From positions 1-41,271 of IMG/VR virus record IMGVR_UViG_3300035564_000013: DNA of 41,271 nt. The stretch is one strand, 5' to 3'. Origin of the DNA: a virus. Positions 24,106 to 31,273 of this stretch are shown here, in pieces. The first letter of the stretch is position 1, and each line of letters starts with the position of its first letter. The notes beneath the pieces are model-generated. The model did not search any database. It was not told the origin of the DNA and saw only the letters and a program-made list of their open reading frames with translations. The position numbers and the translations under genes are program-made.

Positions 24106-24532
24106 TGGCGTACTTAGGACTTGTTTTTTCTTGGATGGCAGTCAAGAAAAACGATTCGGTGAGTTGTGCGAGTGTAGCCAAAACAGAATGGGAACTTGGT
24201 TATCAACAATTCATCTCGCAATTCCAAGTTGGGCCGGAAACAAGTCCTGAGAAGAAAACCGGTCGTTCCCAAAGTTTTGTGCAAGCATTTTCAGGAGAAT
24301 GGCATCGATTGAAGCAGAGCCGAATCGGGTTGCATCCTGAGTGCTTTTCCCTCACTGTCTCGTTGCTATAGCGGGTGAGCGAGGTTGATCCCTAGGAACA
24401 ATCTTACAAGACTTCTTGCCTGCATCAAGTTAATTTGATACTGAAATTCAATTCTAGCGTAAACATCACACTATCAACAGGTTAGAATTTTGCAAAAACC
24501 AACGATAAGCGACATATTTGTCACATTTGTGC
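24106..24532. other. Gene-free stretch upstream of the AraC-like gene
   Basis: No frame here has both a ribosome site and protein-like composition. The plus-strand frame 24105-24371 lacks both. An inverted repeat at 24125-24151 is the only clear structure. It is a likely regulatory region for the AraC-like gene and the late operon, but no consensus promoter was found. Confidence 0.5.
24125..24151. repeat. Perfect 9-bp inverted repeat, possible operator
   Basis: TTTTTCTTG (24125-24133) and CAAGAAAAA (24143-24151) flank a 9-base spacer, about 20-45 bases upstream of the AraC-like start. Symmetry and position fit an operator for a regulator, though a weak transcription attenuator is an alternative. 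Confidence 0.35.
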
Positions 24533-24757
24533 TCACAACGATTCTCCATAGTCAAATTCATCCCAATCAATACCTGTAACCCACTCTTGCCTCTTCTCCG
24601 GGTGCATCCATTGCCAGAGTTCTTCGGCTTCCTTTTGGAGTTCAATGAGTTTCGCCTGTATGGGATCGGTAGCAACTAGCCTTCCTTTTGTATCCCATTC
24701 GTTCCCGTAGCTATCGACATAAGTCAATCTGAAATCCATGTTCATATCGTATGCCAT
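24533..24757 (-). CDS. Hypothetical acidic protein, 74 aa
   Basis: The ATG at 24757 has GGAAAGG upstream. The product is acidic with aromatic patches (MDFRLTYVDSYGNEWDTKGR, EEAEELWQWMHPEKRQEW). The tail is DWDEFDYGESL, rich in Asp and Glu. It is probably the last gene of the accessory operon. A small acidic protein like this could mimic DNA, but that is speculation. Confidence 0.6.
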   Translation of the reverse strand: MAYDMNMDFRLTYVDSYGNEWDTKGRLVATDPIQAKLIELQKEAEELWQWMHPEKRQEWVTGIDWDEFDYGESL

Positions 24758-24811
24758 TGCTTTCCTTTCCGGTAGATTCGGGCGGCCATGTCAGCCTCTT
24801 GACTCCCGATT

Positions 24812-24925
24812 TCATTCGGGCCGCTTTGCCCGGCACAACCGCCCTGGATGTTCTTCAATTTCGGCAGTGGCGAAAGGCTCGCTCCATTGCGAAAACCACT
24901 GTTCCCCGGAGAACTGAAAGAACAT
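24812..24925 (-). CDS. Possible small protein, 37 aa
   Basis: The ATG at 24925 is preceded by GGTGG, and the frame reads FFQFSGEQWFSQWSEPF with charged residues after it, ending RAKRPE. It fills most of the gap between neighbouring genes. Composition is reasonable, but length gives little certainty. Confidence 0.35.
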   Translation of the reverse strand: MFFQFSGEQWFSQWSEPFATAEIEEHPGRLCRAKRPE

Positions 24926-24936
24926 TCTACCACCGA

Positions 24937-25149
24937 TCAACGAATTAATGGTTCGTAGATTTTCTTTCCGGCTTCCATTCCTTCCTCGAATCCCTCAACA
25001 CTTCCCTTCACTTTGCCTTCCGAGAATCCCATTTCGTGACCGTCGGCAAATCCACGCTGATAAGCCGCGCGTGACTCTTGAAATCTCTCGAAGGCGCGCC
25101 TATCGCTTTCAAAGAAATCTACAAACCAAGCAGCAAGTTTCATTGTCAC
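24937..25149 (-). CDS. Small protein with GX3 repeat region, 70 aa
   Basis: Residues 31-62 contain eight glycines spaced exactly four residues apart (GFADGHEMGFSEGKVKGSVE, then GFEEGMEAG). This is the signature of Yae1-type deca-GX3 proteins. In eukaryotes Yae1/Lto1 are Fe-S cluster delivery adaptors. In bacteria and phages the motif appears in uncharacterised helical proteins. It overlaps the upstream gene by four bases. Confidence 0.6.
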   Translation of the reverse strand: MTMKLAAWFVDFFESDRRAFERFQESRAAYQRGFADGHEMGFSEGKVKGSVEGFEEGMEAGKKIYEPLIR

Positions 25150-25550
25150 AGTCCTCTCAACTTGCGAGTCGGCGGCGGTTCTGGTTTCTCGCGTGCAAAC
25201 TCTGCCAGCTGCGTTGGCACATTCATCTCCGTCATGACTCTCGGTGCGTCCATCCGTTGCTTAAAGCGGTCAACAACGAATGATTGTCGCGGTTCGGGTA
25301 TATTTGGGACTTTATGCAATTCCCTGTAATGCTCGACGGCTGCTTTGATTCCTTCATCACTTGTGATGGTGTTTAGAATGTTTATGACAAATTTCTCTAT
25401 CAACTTTTGTCCCAAGTGAGATGACTGTGCAAATCCGTCCTGCAATTCAGCTCTCCGTATCGCCACTTTCCATTTTGATAGAAACCAACCAGCGCAGAAA
25501 ATGAGTGCAGCGACTACGAAGAGAATTAGGATAGCAACCATACGCTCCAT
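25146..25550 (-). CDS. Membrane-anchored hypothetical protein, 134 aa
   Basis: One hydrophobic segment at residues 3-26 (MVAILILFVVAALIFCAGWF) is followed by a soluble, largely helical domain and a Pro-rich end (REKPEPPPTRKLRGL). The gene starts inside the upstream 89-aa gene and overlaps it by about 100 bases in another frame. Function unknown. Confidence 0.55.
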   Translation of the reverse strand: MERMVAILILFVVAALIFCAGWFLSKWKVAIRRAELQDGFAQSSHLGQKLIEKFVINILNTITSDEGIKAAVEHYRELHKVPNIPEPRQSFVVDRFKQRMDAPRVMTEMNVPTQLAEFAREKPEPPPTRKLRGL

Positions 25551-25716
25551 TGTCTTTCCCTTTCAGTTTGTCCATCCAGAACTTGCGCTCTTTGTCCCAT
25601 TGGGGTTGCATCCAGTGATGATAGGATTCATCCATTGACGGTTGATATTCAATATCATCCCAAAACTCACAAGGCGGACCATCGACAAGCGTTCGCGTTT
25701 CATCAAAGTATTTCAC
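25447..25716 (-). CDS. Hypothetical acidic/aromatic protein, 89 aa
   Basis: Its start overlaps the stop of the GNAT-methyltransferase gene by four bases. Residues 1-50 are acidic and aromatic (WDDIEYQPSMDESYHHWMQP) and look genuine. The last 35 residues overlap the next gene and may be a by-product of the overlap. It is cotranscribed with the candidate modification genes. Confidence 0.5.
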   Translation of the reverse strand: MKYFDETRTLVDGPPCEFWDDIEYQPSMDESYHHWMQPQWDKERKFWMDKLKGKDNGAYGCYPNSLRSRCTHFLRWLVSIKMESGDTES

Positions 25717-27065
25717 AATCTTCCTATCGGAGCATAAAAGTCTTTGATTGCCGAGATATCCCCCTTATACGCGACGATTACCTTCTGTTCTCGCTTAGGG
25801 AATTTACGATAATGGAGGGTTTTCTTCGCCTGCGCCAATCGCGTGAACTCTGCCTCAAGATACACGATCTTGTTGTAGACATGAAGACCATTTTCCTTGA
25901 AAAATAATTCCGTTTCGGATTCAGAGCAATGGTATGCACCGTGTTTGTCTCTGCTATCGCCCGTCATCACAACGAAAAAACAATTGTCATTTAGGTGAGC
26001 GATTGCTTTTTTGTATCCAGCGAATAGCGCATCTCGAAATTCTTCATACGTCCCGAGTGAATTGATTTCGCCCTCCGGAGAATTGCCGTCATAGTCAACA
26101 TATCGTTCTACTCTGTAATACGGCGGACAAGTGAAAACAAGATCAAACATTCCCTCCGGCTCATATGTTGAACTATCACCTTGAATCCATTTGACACCAG
26201 GGAAATCGCTGCATAGTTTGTTGTTCGCATCGCACTGATTTTGCCGGATTTCGCTCGCGACATATTCATATCCACAGGCACCCGTTACGAATCCGAATTG
26301 AACACCGCCCCCAAATGGATTGTAGACTTTTTTACCGTCTTTCGGGATGAAAAATCTCAGAATGACTTCACACGCCGTTGGATCAAGCACGGATGCGTTG
26401 CCGTTGTGGGAATGTCCCGTTACAACATTGGCGAATCCACTTTCACCCTGCCAACATCCCTCGCGTGTCGCAAAAGTCGGATTTGGTATACCCTGTTTTT
26501 CTCCGGCCTCGTCGATTTGGCGGTTCCACTCCTTTTTGATCTTGAGCCACTCACCCCTTACAGAATCCCAAACATTCGTCATCGTGATATGCGCGAGGAG
26601 CTTCATTCTTACATCAGATAACTTGCCGTGAACCATGTAGCAAAATCCCGACATTGCGAGATAGGTTTGAAATCCCATGCTTTCAAAAAGTTTCGGAGTC
26701 TCAAACTTGCTCTTCGGATTTGTCGTCATAATTGCCGGATAGTTGTTGATGTTTTTTGCAATCACCTCAAGCACCATTTGCTTGTATAGGTCGTCACTAT
26801 AATGATCGGGACTGATGACAGATTGCAGCAAACAAAACTCCCGACTGATATCATTGTTCTGAAAAGTCATAAACCCAGCGAACTCGTCATTGATCTTCAG
26901 GATCACGGCAGAATGAATCTGCATATTTTTCCTTGCTGCTCGGTGCGCTATTCCGTCTTCGAGTGCGAGTTTCGCAACATCGGCTTCAAACCCCGAACCG
27001 ATCACACTTTCAATGTGGACAAATTCAATCTTTTCTTCAAAGAGCGGTTGCTGGACTGCGCTCAT
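25713..27065 (-). CDS. GNAT-fold / DNA methyltransferase fusion, candidate DNA modification enzyme, 450 aa
   Basis: The ATG at 27065 has GGAG eight bases upstream and lies one base after the upstream stop. Residues about 15-150 resemble a GNAT acyltransferase (EFAGFMTFQNN, CLLQSVISPDHYSDDLYKQ, ending FESMGF). Residues about 230-450 are an N4/N6-type DNA methyltransferase with the AdoMet motif YNPFGGG at about 248-254, an acidic strand YEYVASEI, and the catalytic TCPPYY at 312-317. A GNAT domain alone makes the hypermodified adenine in phage Mu (Mom). Fusing it to a methyltransferase suggests two-step base modification. Which base is modified cannot be told from sequence. Confidence 0.75.
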   Translation of the reverse strand: MSAVQQPLFEEKIEFVHIESVIGSGFEADVAKLALEDGIAHRAARKNMQIHSAVILKINDEFAGFMTFQNNDISREFCLLQSVISPDHYSDDLYKQMVLEVIAKNINNYPAIMTTNPKSKFETPKLFESMGFQTYLAMSGFCYMVHGKLSDVRMKLLAHITMTNVWDSVRGEWLKIKKEWNRQIDEAGEKQGIPNPTFATREGCWQGESGFANVVTGHSHNGNASVLDPTACEVILRFFIPKDGKKVYNPFGGGVQFGFVTGACGYEYVASEIRQNQCDANNKLCSDFPGVKWIQGDSSTYEPEGMFDLVFTCPPYYRVERYVDYDGNSPEGEINSLGTYEEFRDALFAGYKKAIAHLNDNCFFVVMTGDSRDKHGAYHCSESETELFFKENGLHVYNKIVYLEAEFTRLAQAKKTLHYRKFPKREQKVIVAYKGDISAIKDFYAPIGRL

Positions 27066-27066
27066 T

Positions 27067-27948
27067 TTATACTCCGATCCGTAATTGATCACTTGTATTT
27101 TTGCGGTTAGAATTAGTTTCAAATCCGCATTGTTCTGAACATCCATCGCAGGAACCAAGATGCGTGGTCGGTGAATGGAGCGAAACGTATTTACCTCCTA
27201 TACAATAATTCCTTTTTGTCACAATGATATCGCCATTTACTACGCGAGTATTGAACTTCCCGACACGGAATGGGTTGTCAATGATTGGTGTTTTCGACAT
27301 CAGATATTCTTGCTTTTCAGCACAAGCTCTGCCCCATTCTGAAAACCCATAATTACAGGTGACAACACGGCAAATACTTTTTACTCCAAACTCCCTGATT
27401 CTCTCAAGTTGTTCGGTCCTGTGCTTTATTTCTGAATCCGTATCCATCCCGCTTGTCGATGTGTTTATCACGGCACCGAACTTTCGGAGTTCGCTTATTT
27501 GACTATCCGATAGCGTCTTCCAATGCTTTGTAACTATGACCGGTATTTTCTCTGTATGTCTCAACGCACGACAAACAACCAAGGTATTATGCCAATCATG
27601 ACTCGGATCTCCAGACGTTCCAATGCGATACCACGAGGTGCGATAATAATTCATCAGGCGAATAATCGTTCCCGCATGTTCACGGTCCAGAAATTTTCGG
27701 CTTACTGATTTTCCGAAGTCAAAATTGAATCTATTCGCAATCCTTTGGGCGTAACATTCTCCATAACAGCCCCCTTGAGGATGAGATTTCATTCCCATTT
27801 CGCAACCCTTCACAGTATCAACATCCAAGATACCTTTTTGATTTTGAGAAACAGTTAAGACCGAACTATATGGTTGTTTCTTTCCATCGCCTGTAGACTT
27901 CCCTGTAAAGCTCCATAAGTCGATCTGCATCGAAGAGTTCTGTTTCAT
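27067..27948 (-). CDS. Radical-SAM-like cysteine-rich protein, candidate modification enzyme, 293 aa
   Basis: A cluster GCEMGMKSHPQGGCYGECYA (near residues 48-67) gives cysteines with spacing C-x11-C-x3-C, as in phage radical-SAM-like families (compare DUF5131: GC...GC..CYA). A second cluster CDGCSEQCG lies near the C-terminus. The core shows IGTSGDPSHDW, PVIVTKHW and VINTSTSGMD, fitting a TIM-barrel-like fold. The canonical CxxxCxxC is not present. It is immediately upstream of the GNAT-methyltransferase with one base between them. The start may also be ATG 27930 or TTG 27957. Confidence 0.65.
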   Translation of the reverse strand: MKQNSSMQIDLWSFTGKSTGDGKKQPYSSVLTVSQNQKGILDVDTVKGCEMGMKSHPQGGCYGECYAQRIANRFNFDFGKSVSRKFLDREHAGTIIRLMNYYRTSWYRIGTSGDPSHDWHNTLVVCRALRHTEKIPVIVTKHWKTLSDSQISELRKFGAVINTSTSGMDTDSEIKHRTEQLERIREFGVKSICRVVTCNYGFSEWGRACAEKQEYLMSKTPIIDNPFRVGKFNTRVVNGDIIVTKRNYCIGGKYVSLHSPTTHLGSCDGCSEQCGFETNSNRKNTSDQLRIGV

Positions 27949-27997
27949 CAAGTTCAATCCTCAGTTCTTTATCGGTCATTTCACTTGCTGATTTCAC
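27866..27997 (-). CDS. Small helical protein at the head of the modification operon, 43 aa
   Basis: The GTG at 27997 has a strong GGAGG seven bases upstream, the best ribosome site of this operon. The product is charged and helical (EMTDKELRIELDETELFDAD). It overlaps the radical-SAM-like gene by about 80 bases in another frame, so its translation probably couples to the next gene. It could equally be a regulatory leader. Confidence 0.55.
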   Translation of the reverse strand: MKSASEMTDKELRIELDETELFDADRLMELYREVYRRWKETTI

Positions 27998-28010
27998 TTT
28001 GTTCCTCCTT

Positions 28011-28070
28011 CCCCGCCGAATCCCCGGTTATTCAAGAGCCTGTCCTTTACCCTCCGAAGATTCAGCGGGG
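28011..28070 (-). promoter_or_regulatory. Stable hairpin in the 5' leader of the modification operon
   Basis: A 12-bp stem (28011-28022 paired with 28059-28070, one G-T wobble) with a 36-base loop lies just before the GGAGG of the 43-aa gene. It has no T-run, so it is not a terminator. It may control access to the ribosome site or stabilise the mRNA. Confidence 0.5.
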
Positions 28071-28072
28071 TA

Positions 28073-28150
28073 TTATATGAATCGTCTATCTGTCTTTTCC
28101 TGCCCCATCGCAGTCAAGGTGAACAAAATCAAGAGAATTGCTGTTTTCAT
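28073..28150 (-). CDS. Signal-peptide-like micro-ORF, 25 aa
   Basis: The ATG at 28150 has GAGG seven bases upstream. The product begins with a Sec-type leader (MKTAILLILFTLTAMGQ) followed by eight polar residues and a stop. It lies inside the end of the preceding gene in another frame. The GQ end matches the leaders of the tail fibre and the small secreted protein. It may be a secreted micropeptide or a remnant. Confidence 0.4.
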   Translation of the reverse strand: MKTAILLILFTLTAMGQEKTDRRFI

Positions 28151-28370
28151 CTTCTTTCCTCTGTGATAAGGGGGATCGTGGTTTGACCTCCCAATCAGTG
28201 GCGAGAATATCATGTACTGAGAAATTGTGGGCGAGAAGTTGGTCGTCATCGTTATCGTCCTCAATTCTCAAAACATACCAAGCATAGCGCATCCCAGCTT
28301 TTTTATACCTCTCTACTTCATTCGCGCGTCTGAATGGTTTCCCCGACTTGATAGCTTCTTGGATTGTCAT
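28086..28370 (-). CDS. Tad2-like (DUF2829-like) small protein, 94 aa
   Basis: The N-terminus MTIQEAIKSGKPFRRANEVE, then YAWYVLRIE, then FSVHDILATDWEVKP follow the layout of DUF2829 proteins, whose phage members include the Thoeris anti-defence protein Tad2. Tad2 sequesters a signalling molecule. The match is by pattern only. The last 25 residues extend beyond the usual end and overlap the micro-ORF. The ATG overlaps the upstream stop (ATGA). Confidence 0.5.
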   Translation of the reverse strand: MTIQEAIKSGKPFRRANEVERYKKAGMRYAWYVLRIEDDNDDDQLLAHNFSVHDILATDWEVKPRSPLSQRKEDENSNSLDFVHLDCDGAGKDR

Positions 28371-28981
28371 GGTTTGACCTCAAGAAGTCTAAGCGGATAT
28401 TCCTTTCCGCCGTCGGATATATAAATATCTTGTCGCATTGGCATCAAGATGACGCGGACGCCATCGTTGAACATGATCCAATGTGCGTGAGCGACATTTC
28501 CATCGTACGATAGTTCAATTTGCACGTTCCCAAGCATCTCCGCGACCTTTAGCACGATCTCCAAATACCGCACGGCAAAGACTGTATTGCGAATGCGAAT
28601 TTTCGTATTCGGGGGATAGACCTTTACCTTCCCGGTTCCATCGCAATTCGGGCATTTGCCTTCGTTGCAGTGGGAGCACCGGCAATCTCCGAAGCATTCA
28701 TCACAATTCTCCTCCCGGATTACTCGCTCACCTTCTGGGATGGATTTGATTGTTCCTGACAGAGCCTCAACGTCAATCGTCCATCGTTCTGTAATGTTCT
28801 TAGGAAATACTACTTCAATGTCTGTCTTGACGGTAGAATATTCGGCCTCTTCTCCCGGAATCAGAACGAGTATATGTCCGTTCGTTGCGCCAACACGCCC
28901 CTTCCAATTCCACGGAACCGTCATCCACTCGCGGAGTTCATCATCGCTGACGAACATTTTAAGAATTTCTTGCTTGTTCAT
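28367..28981 (-). CDS. Sliding-clamp-like protein with zinc insert, 204 aa
   Basis: Residues about 28-40 (VGATNGHILVLIPG) and the end (HWIMFNDGVRVILMPMRQ) resemble the start and finish of a DNA polymerase III beta-clamp domain, whose C-terminus ends in a VLMPMR-type motif. A four-cysteine-pair insert (CDECFGDCRCSHCNEGKCPNC) lies at about residues 92-112. Length is about half of a bacterial clamp. It could replace or redirect the host clamp. It overlaps both neighbours by four bases. Confidence 0.55.
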   Translation of the reverse strand: MNKQEILKMFVSDDELREWMTVPWNWKGRVGATNGHILVLIPGEEAEYSTVKTDIEVVFPKNITERWTIDVEALSGTIKSIPEGERVIREENCDECFGDCRCSHCNEGKCPNCDGTGKVKVYPPNTKIRIRNTVFAVRYLEIVLKVAEMLGNVQIELSYDGNVAHAHWIMFNDGVRVILMPMRQDIYISDGGKEYPLRLLEVKP

Positions 28982-29187
28982 TGTTTTCCGTCCGGTTTTA
29001 GTATCAGTGAGAGTTTTCCCATATCCGCATACAACTTGAAAGCATCGTCATGTTTCAACGAAACGCAAATGTACGGGGCATGGCTTACGGGATCTTCGGA
29101 GAGATGATAGAGCCCAGAGAGCTTAACTGATGCTTGCTGGCCATCTGGAAGCTCAAGAATCAAGTTCTTGACGATTGGCTTGCTCAT
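28978..29187 (-). CDS. Hypothetical protein, 69 aa
   Basis: A small, mostly beta protein (VKNLILELPDGQQASVKLSG) with both neighbours coupled by ATGA overlaps. No cysteine or membrane features. Family not recognised. Confidence 0.55.
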   Translation of the reverse strand: MSKPIVKNLILELPDGQQASVKLSGLYHLSEDPVSHAPYICVSLKHDDAFKLYADMGKLSLILKPDGKQ

Positions 29188-29561
29188 GGTTTCCCCTCCT
29201 CCCCATTCTGTTCACAAATTGCTGAGTTCTTCGCAAGATACGATTGGAGACTCTTTGCATCTCCGAGATAGTCCGCTAATCGGATTGACTTGTCGTCCTG
29301 CAAAACTCTCCGAACGCATATAACGAAATCCCCGGCGTCATTCGACTGCCAAAGATTATGAATGCTGAAGCCCGCCGCGCGCAACTTTTCACAGACTGCG
29401 CCACGGTCATCAACGTGACAGTATGCGAATGATTCCTCCATGATCCTCCGTCGCACCATACAAGGAATCTGCATATTCTCAAGATCGAGCGACAATTCGA
29501 CCCGGCCATCGTCAGTTAGATTCAGGTCCTCTTGTGCCGGCGATTTCACGATTTGCGTCAT
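29184..29561 (-). CDS. Hypothetical protein, 125 aa
   Basis: Mixed alpha/beta, with an acidic first 30 residues (LNLTDDGRVELSLDLENM). The last third (LADYLGDAKSLQSYLAKN) is helical. ATGA overlaps at both ends place it in the coupled operon. No motif or family was recognised. Confidence 0.55.
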   Translation of the reverse strand: MTQIVKSPAQEDLNLTDDGRVELSLDLENMQIPCMVRRRIMEESFAYCHVDDRGAVCEKLRAAGFSIHNLWQSNDAGDFVICVRRVLQDDKSIRLADYLGDAKSLQSYLAKNSAICEQNGEEGKP

Positions 29562-30094
29562 TTCTGTTCTCCCAGCTTGAGGACGGAAAGAACGGTGTCC
29601 ATGAAATCGATTGGGAAGTGAGTATCGAGATAAACCTTGTTCCAGATGTGCTGATACGCTTCGGATAGGCGGGAACGGAGAGAGGACAACTGAATCTTGT
29701 AACTATTCACAGTCGTCTCAAAAAAAGCGTCCCCCTTATCAGATTCCTTCGTCAGTCTCTCCACCTCTGCCTTGAAATCGTCGGATTTCTTCCGCCATTC
29801 AAGAAGTTCTCCTATGAATCCCTCCTTGTCTCGCTTAAGTCCTTCAATCTCCTTCTCCTTCTCGGAGAGTTGACGGGCAAGATTTATGACATTGACCGAT
29901 TGCCGATTCGCCGCTTTCTCCCATCCAAGCAGATTCTCCTTTGCTTCTCCCAGTTCCGACTGGAGAAATCGGATAGTTTCAAATAGTTTTCCGACGGGAA
30001 GACTGTCTGGATGATTAATTGCATGCAATCTCCTTCCGCCGAACATGTTTTCGTATATCTCAATCTGTTCTACTGTCAATTTTTCAGTGGGCAT
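29558..30094 (-). CDS. Coiled-coil protein, 178 aa
   Basis: Residues about 45-125 form a continuous heptad-rich helix (NLARQLSEKEKEIEGLKRDK ... KSDDFKAEVERLTKESD). A strong AGGAGG site precedes the ATG. It is probably an oligomeric accessory protein. No family was recognised. Confidence 0.6.
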   Translation of the reverse strand: MPTEKLTVEQIEIYENMFGGRRLHAINHPDSLPVGKLFETIRFLQSELGEAKENLLGWEKAANRQSVNVINLARQLSEKEKEIEGLKRDKEGFIGELLEWRKKSDDFKAEVERLTKESDKGDAFFETTVNSYKIQLSSLRSRLSEAYQHIWNKVYLDTHFPIDFMDTVLSVLKLGEQK

Positions 30095-30458
30095 TGTGTT
30101 CCTCCTTAGTGGCGACGGATTCCAGATATTTAACGGGCTTGCTGTGAGCTATTGCATATTCAATCTCACTCTGCGTTGAGTTTCCGATATAACCACCCAC
30201 ATTCACGACAAAGATTTCGTCGGCGAGGTCGATCTTGCGCTTGTGGAGTTCGTCCATGTCAACGGCGCATCCCTCCATTTCAGCAAGATGATCGTAGTTC
30301 GCCGGATAGCCTTTCGCCTGACCGTATTGCGGCGGCATGAAGTGAAGTCCGAGCGAAATACACCCCTGCTTCTCAAACTCCCACATTAAGATTGCCATTT
30401 CGACGATGAAGCGGCTTGAGCCGCAGAGACATACTATTTTTGGTTTTGGCTTCTTCAT
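30084..30458 (-). CDS. Nucleoside 2-deoxyribosyltransferase-like protein, 124 aa
   Basis: It opens with a Rossmann-like strand and glycine loop (KIVCLCGSSRF). The middle (MDELHKRKIDLADEIFVVNV) and the segment GGYIGNSTQSEIEYAIAHSKPVKYLE match nucleoside deoxyribosyltransferase/DUF4406 proteins, which cleave or exchange nucleoside bases. Length fits the family. In a phage it may take part in nucleotide salvage or in the production of unusual nucleosides, a link to the modification operon that is only speculative. Confidence 0.65.
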   Translation of the reverse strand: MKKPKPKIVCLCGSSRFIVEMAILMWEFEKQGCISLGLHFMPPQYGQAKGYPANYDHLAEMEGCAVDMDELHKRKIDLADEIFVVNVGGYIGNSTQSEIEYAIAHSKPVKYLESVATKEEHNAH

Positions 30459-30733
30459 TCCCTTACCTCCTTAGTGGAAATGGCGGAGCGTTTCCTTTTG
30501 ATGATCTCAACGAGTTCTCGCGGACTAACTTCTTTCGCTCCGTGATAGATTGCGGCAACGCGTTTCGTCCGGCAAATGTCAAAATGCTCGTCGGGTTTCC
30601 CTTCCTTTTGAATCCACTGCCGCTTCACGCCGATTAAGTCCACCATAGCCAACAGTTCTTTGTGGGTATCCGCAAGCAGGTGACTCATTCGCATACGACC
30701 GAAACCGATCCGCACATTGTCAACGTATGTCAC
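30455..30733 (-). CDS. DUF4031 protein, 92 aa
   Basis: It starts with GTG after GGAGGTG. The sequence MTYVDNVRIGFGRMRMSHLL, then WIQKEGKPDEHFDICRTKRV, then AIYHGAKEVSPREL matches DUF4031, a short family common in phages whose function is unknown. His, Asp and Cys residues in HFDICRTKR are conserved and could form an active site. Confidence 0.75.
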   Translation of the reverse strand: MTYVDNVRIGFGRMRMSHLLADTHKELLAMVDLIGVKRQWIQKEGKPDEHFDICRTKRVAAIYHGAKEVSPRELVEIIKRKRSAISTKEVRE

Positions 30734-30986
30734 CCTTCACCTCCTTAGTGGATGGGGAGAGGGCAGAAGTGACGAATTGTCCGATGCGAGCCTCTCTTGC
30801 CAGTTTTGCATCTCTCACTTTAGAAAGTAGCCCATTGGCTATATGCTCTACGGCAAAATCCGCCCATACCCTGCTGACGATTTCGATGACTTCCGGGTCA
30901 TTGATATCGTCATCATTCAGTAGTTCTTCCAGTAGTTTAATTTTGCTCTCCTTGCTGAGAGACGATAAATTAAGTTCGATTTTCAT
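30720..30986 (-). CDS. Hypothetical acidic protein, 88 aa
   Basis: It is helical and acidic (LLEELLNDDDINDPEVIEIV) followed by a basic segment (LLSKVRDAKLAREARIGQF). The charge division could suit a protein-nucleic acid adaptor. It is coupled to neighbours by overlaps. No family was recognised. Confidence 0.5.
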   Translation of the reverse strand: MKIELNLSSLSKESKIKLLEELLNDDDINDPEVIEIVSRVWADFAVEHIANGLLSKVRDAKLAREARIGQFVTSALSPSTKEVKGDIR

Positions 30987-31273
30987 TTCTCCTCCTGCTT
31001 GCTGGCGATAGACTCAATAGCGAGAAGGAGAGTGGGGGCGGTAACAAGTGGACGGTCTGGATTAAAGTATAAAATCCGAATCTCTCCATCCCAATAGATT
31101 GTAACTGGACATTTCTTGCTCTCTGCGTCCAACTTCTCCATCGCCTCGCTGTCTCGTTTCCACTTGAGGATGGCGGGGTCGTCGGCACGGATTACCTCTG
31201 TATCAGTGTCCCAAACTCGCACATCTGAAAAACCGCCACTATCAGTAAAGTATCGTTTCGGTTCTGCGCTCAT
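30983..31273 (-). CDS. Hypothetical protein, 96 aa
   Basis: Mixed alpha/beta (YFTDSGGFSDVRVWDTDTEV, then a helical EAMEKLDAESKK and a beta strand CPVTIYWDGEIRIL). It is coupled to its neighbours by ATGA overlaps. No family was recognised. Confidence 0.5.
   Translation of the reverse strand: MSAEPKRYFTDSGGFSDVRVWDTDTEVIRADDPAILKWKRDSEAMEKLDAESKKCPVTIYWDGEIRILYFNPDRPLVTAPTLLLAIESIASKQEEK

Noticed and set aside
24105-24371. Plus-strand frame of 88 aa
   Set aside because: No ribosome site, TTG start, and the composition is unlike the other genes. It is counted as gene-free sequence.
24742-24933. Minus-strand frame of 63 aa
   Set aside because: No ribosome site, overlapping a better frame (24812-24925), with low-complexity Gly/Ser content.
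28072-28077. Perfect TATAAT on the minus strand
   Set aside because: No acceptable -35 at 16-18 bases, and it overlaps a stop codon. The predicted start would lie inside the leader stem.
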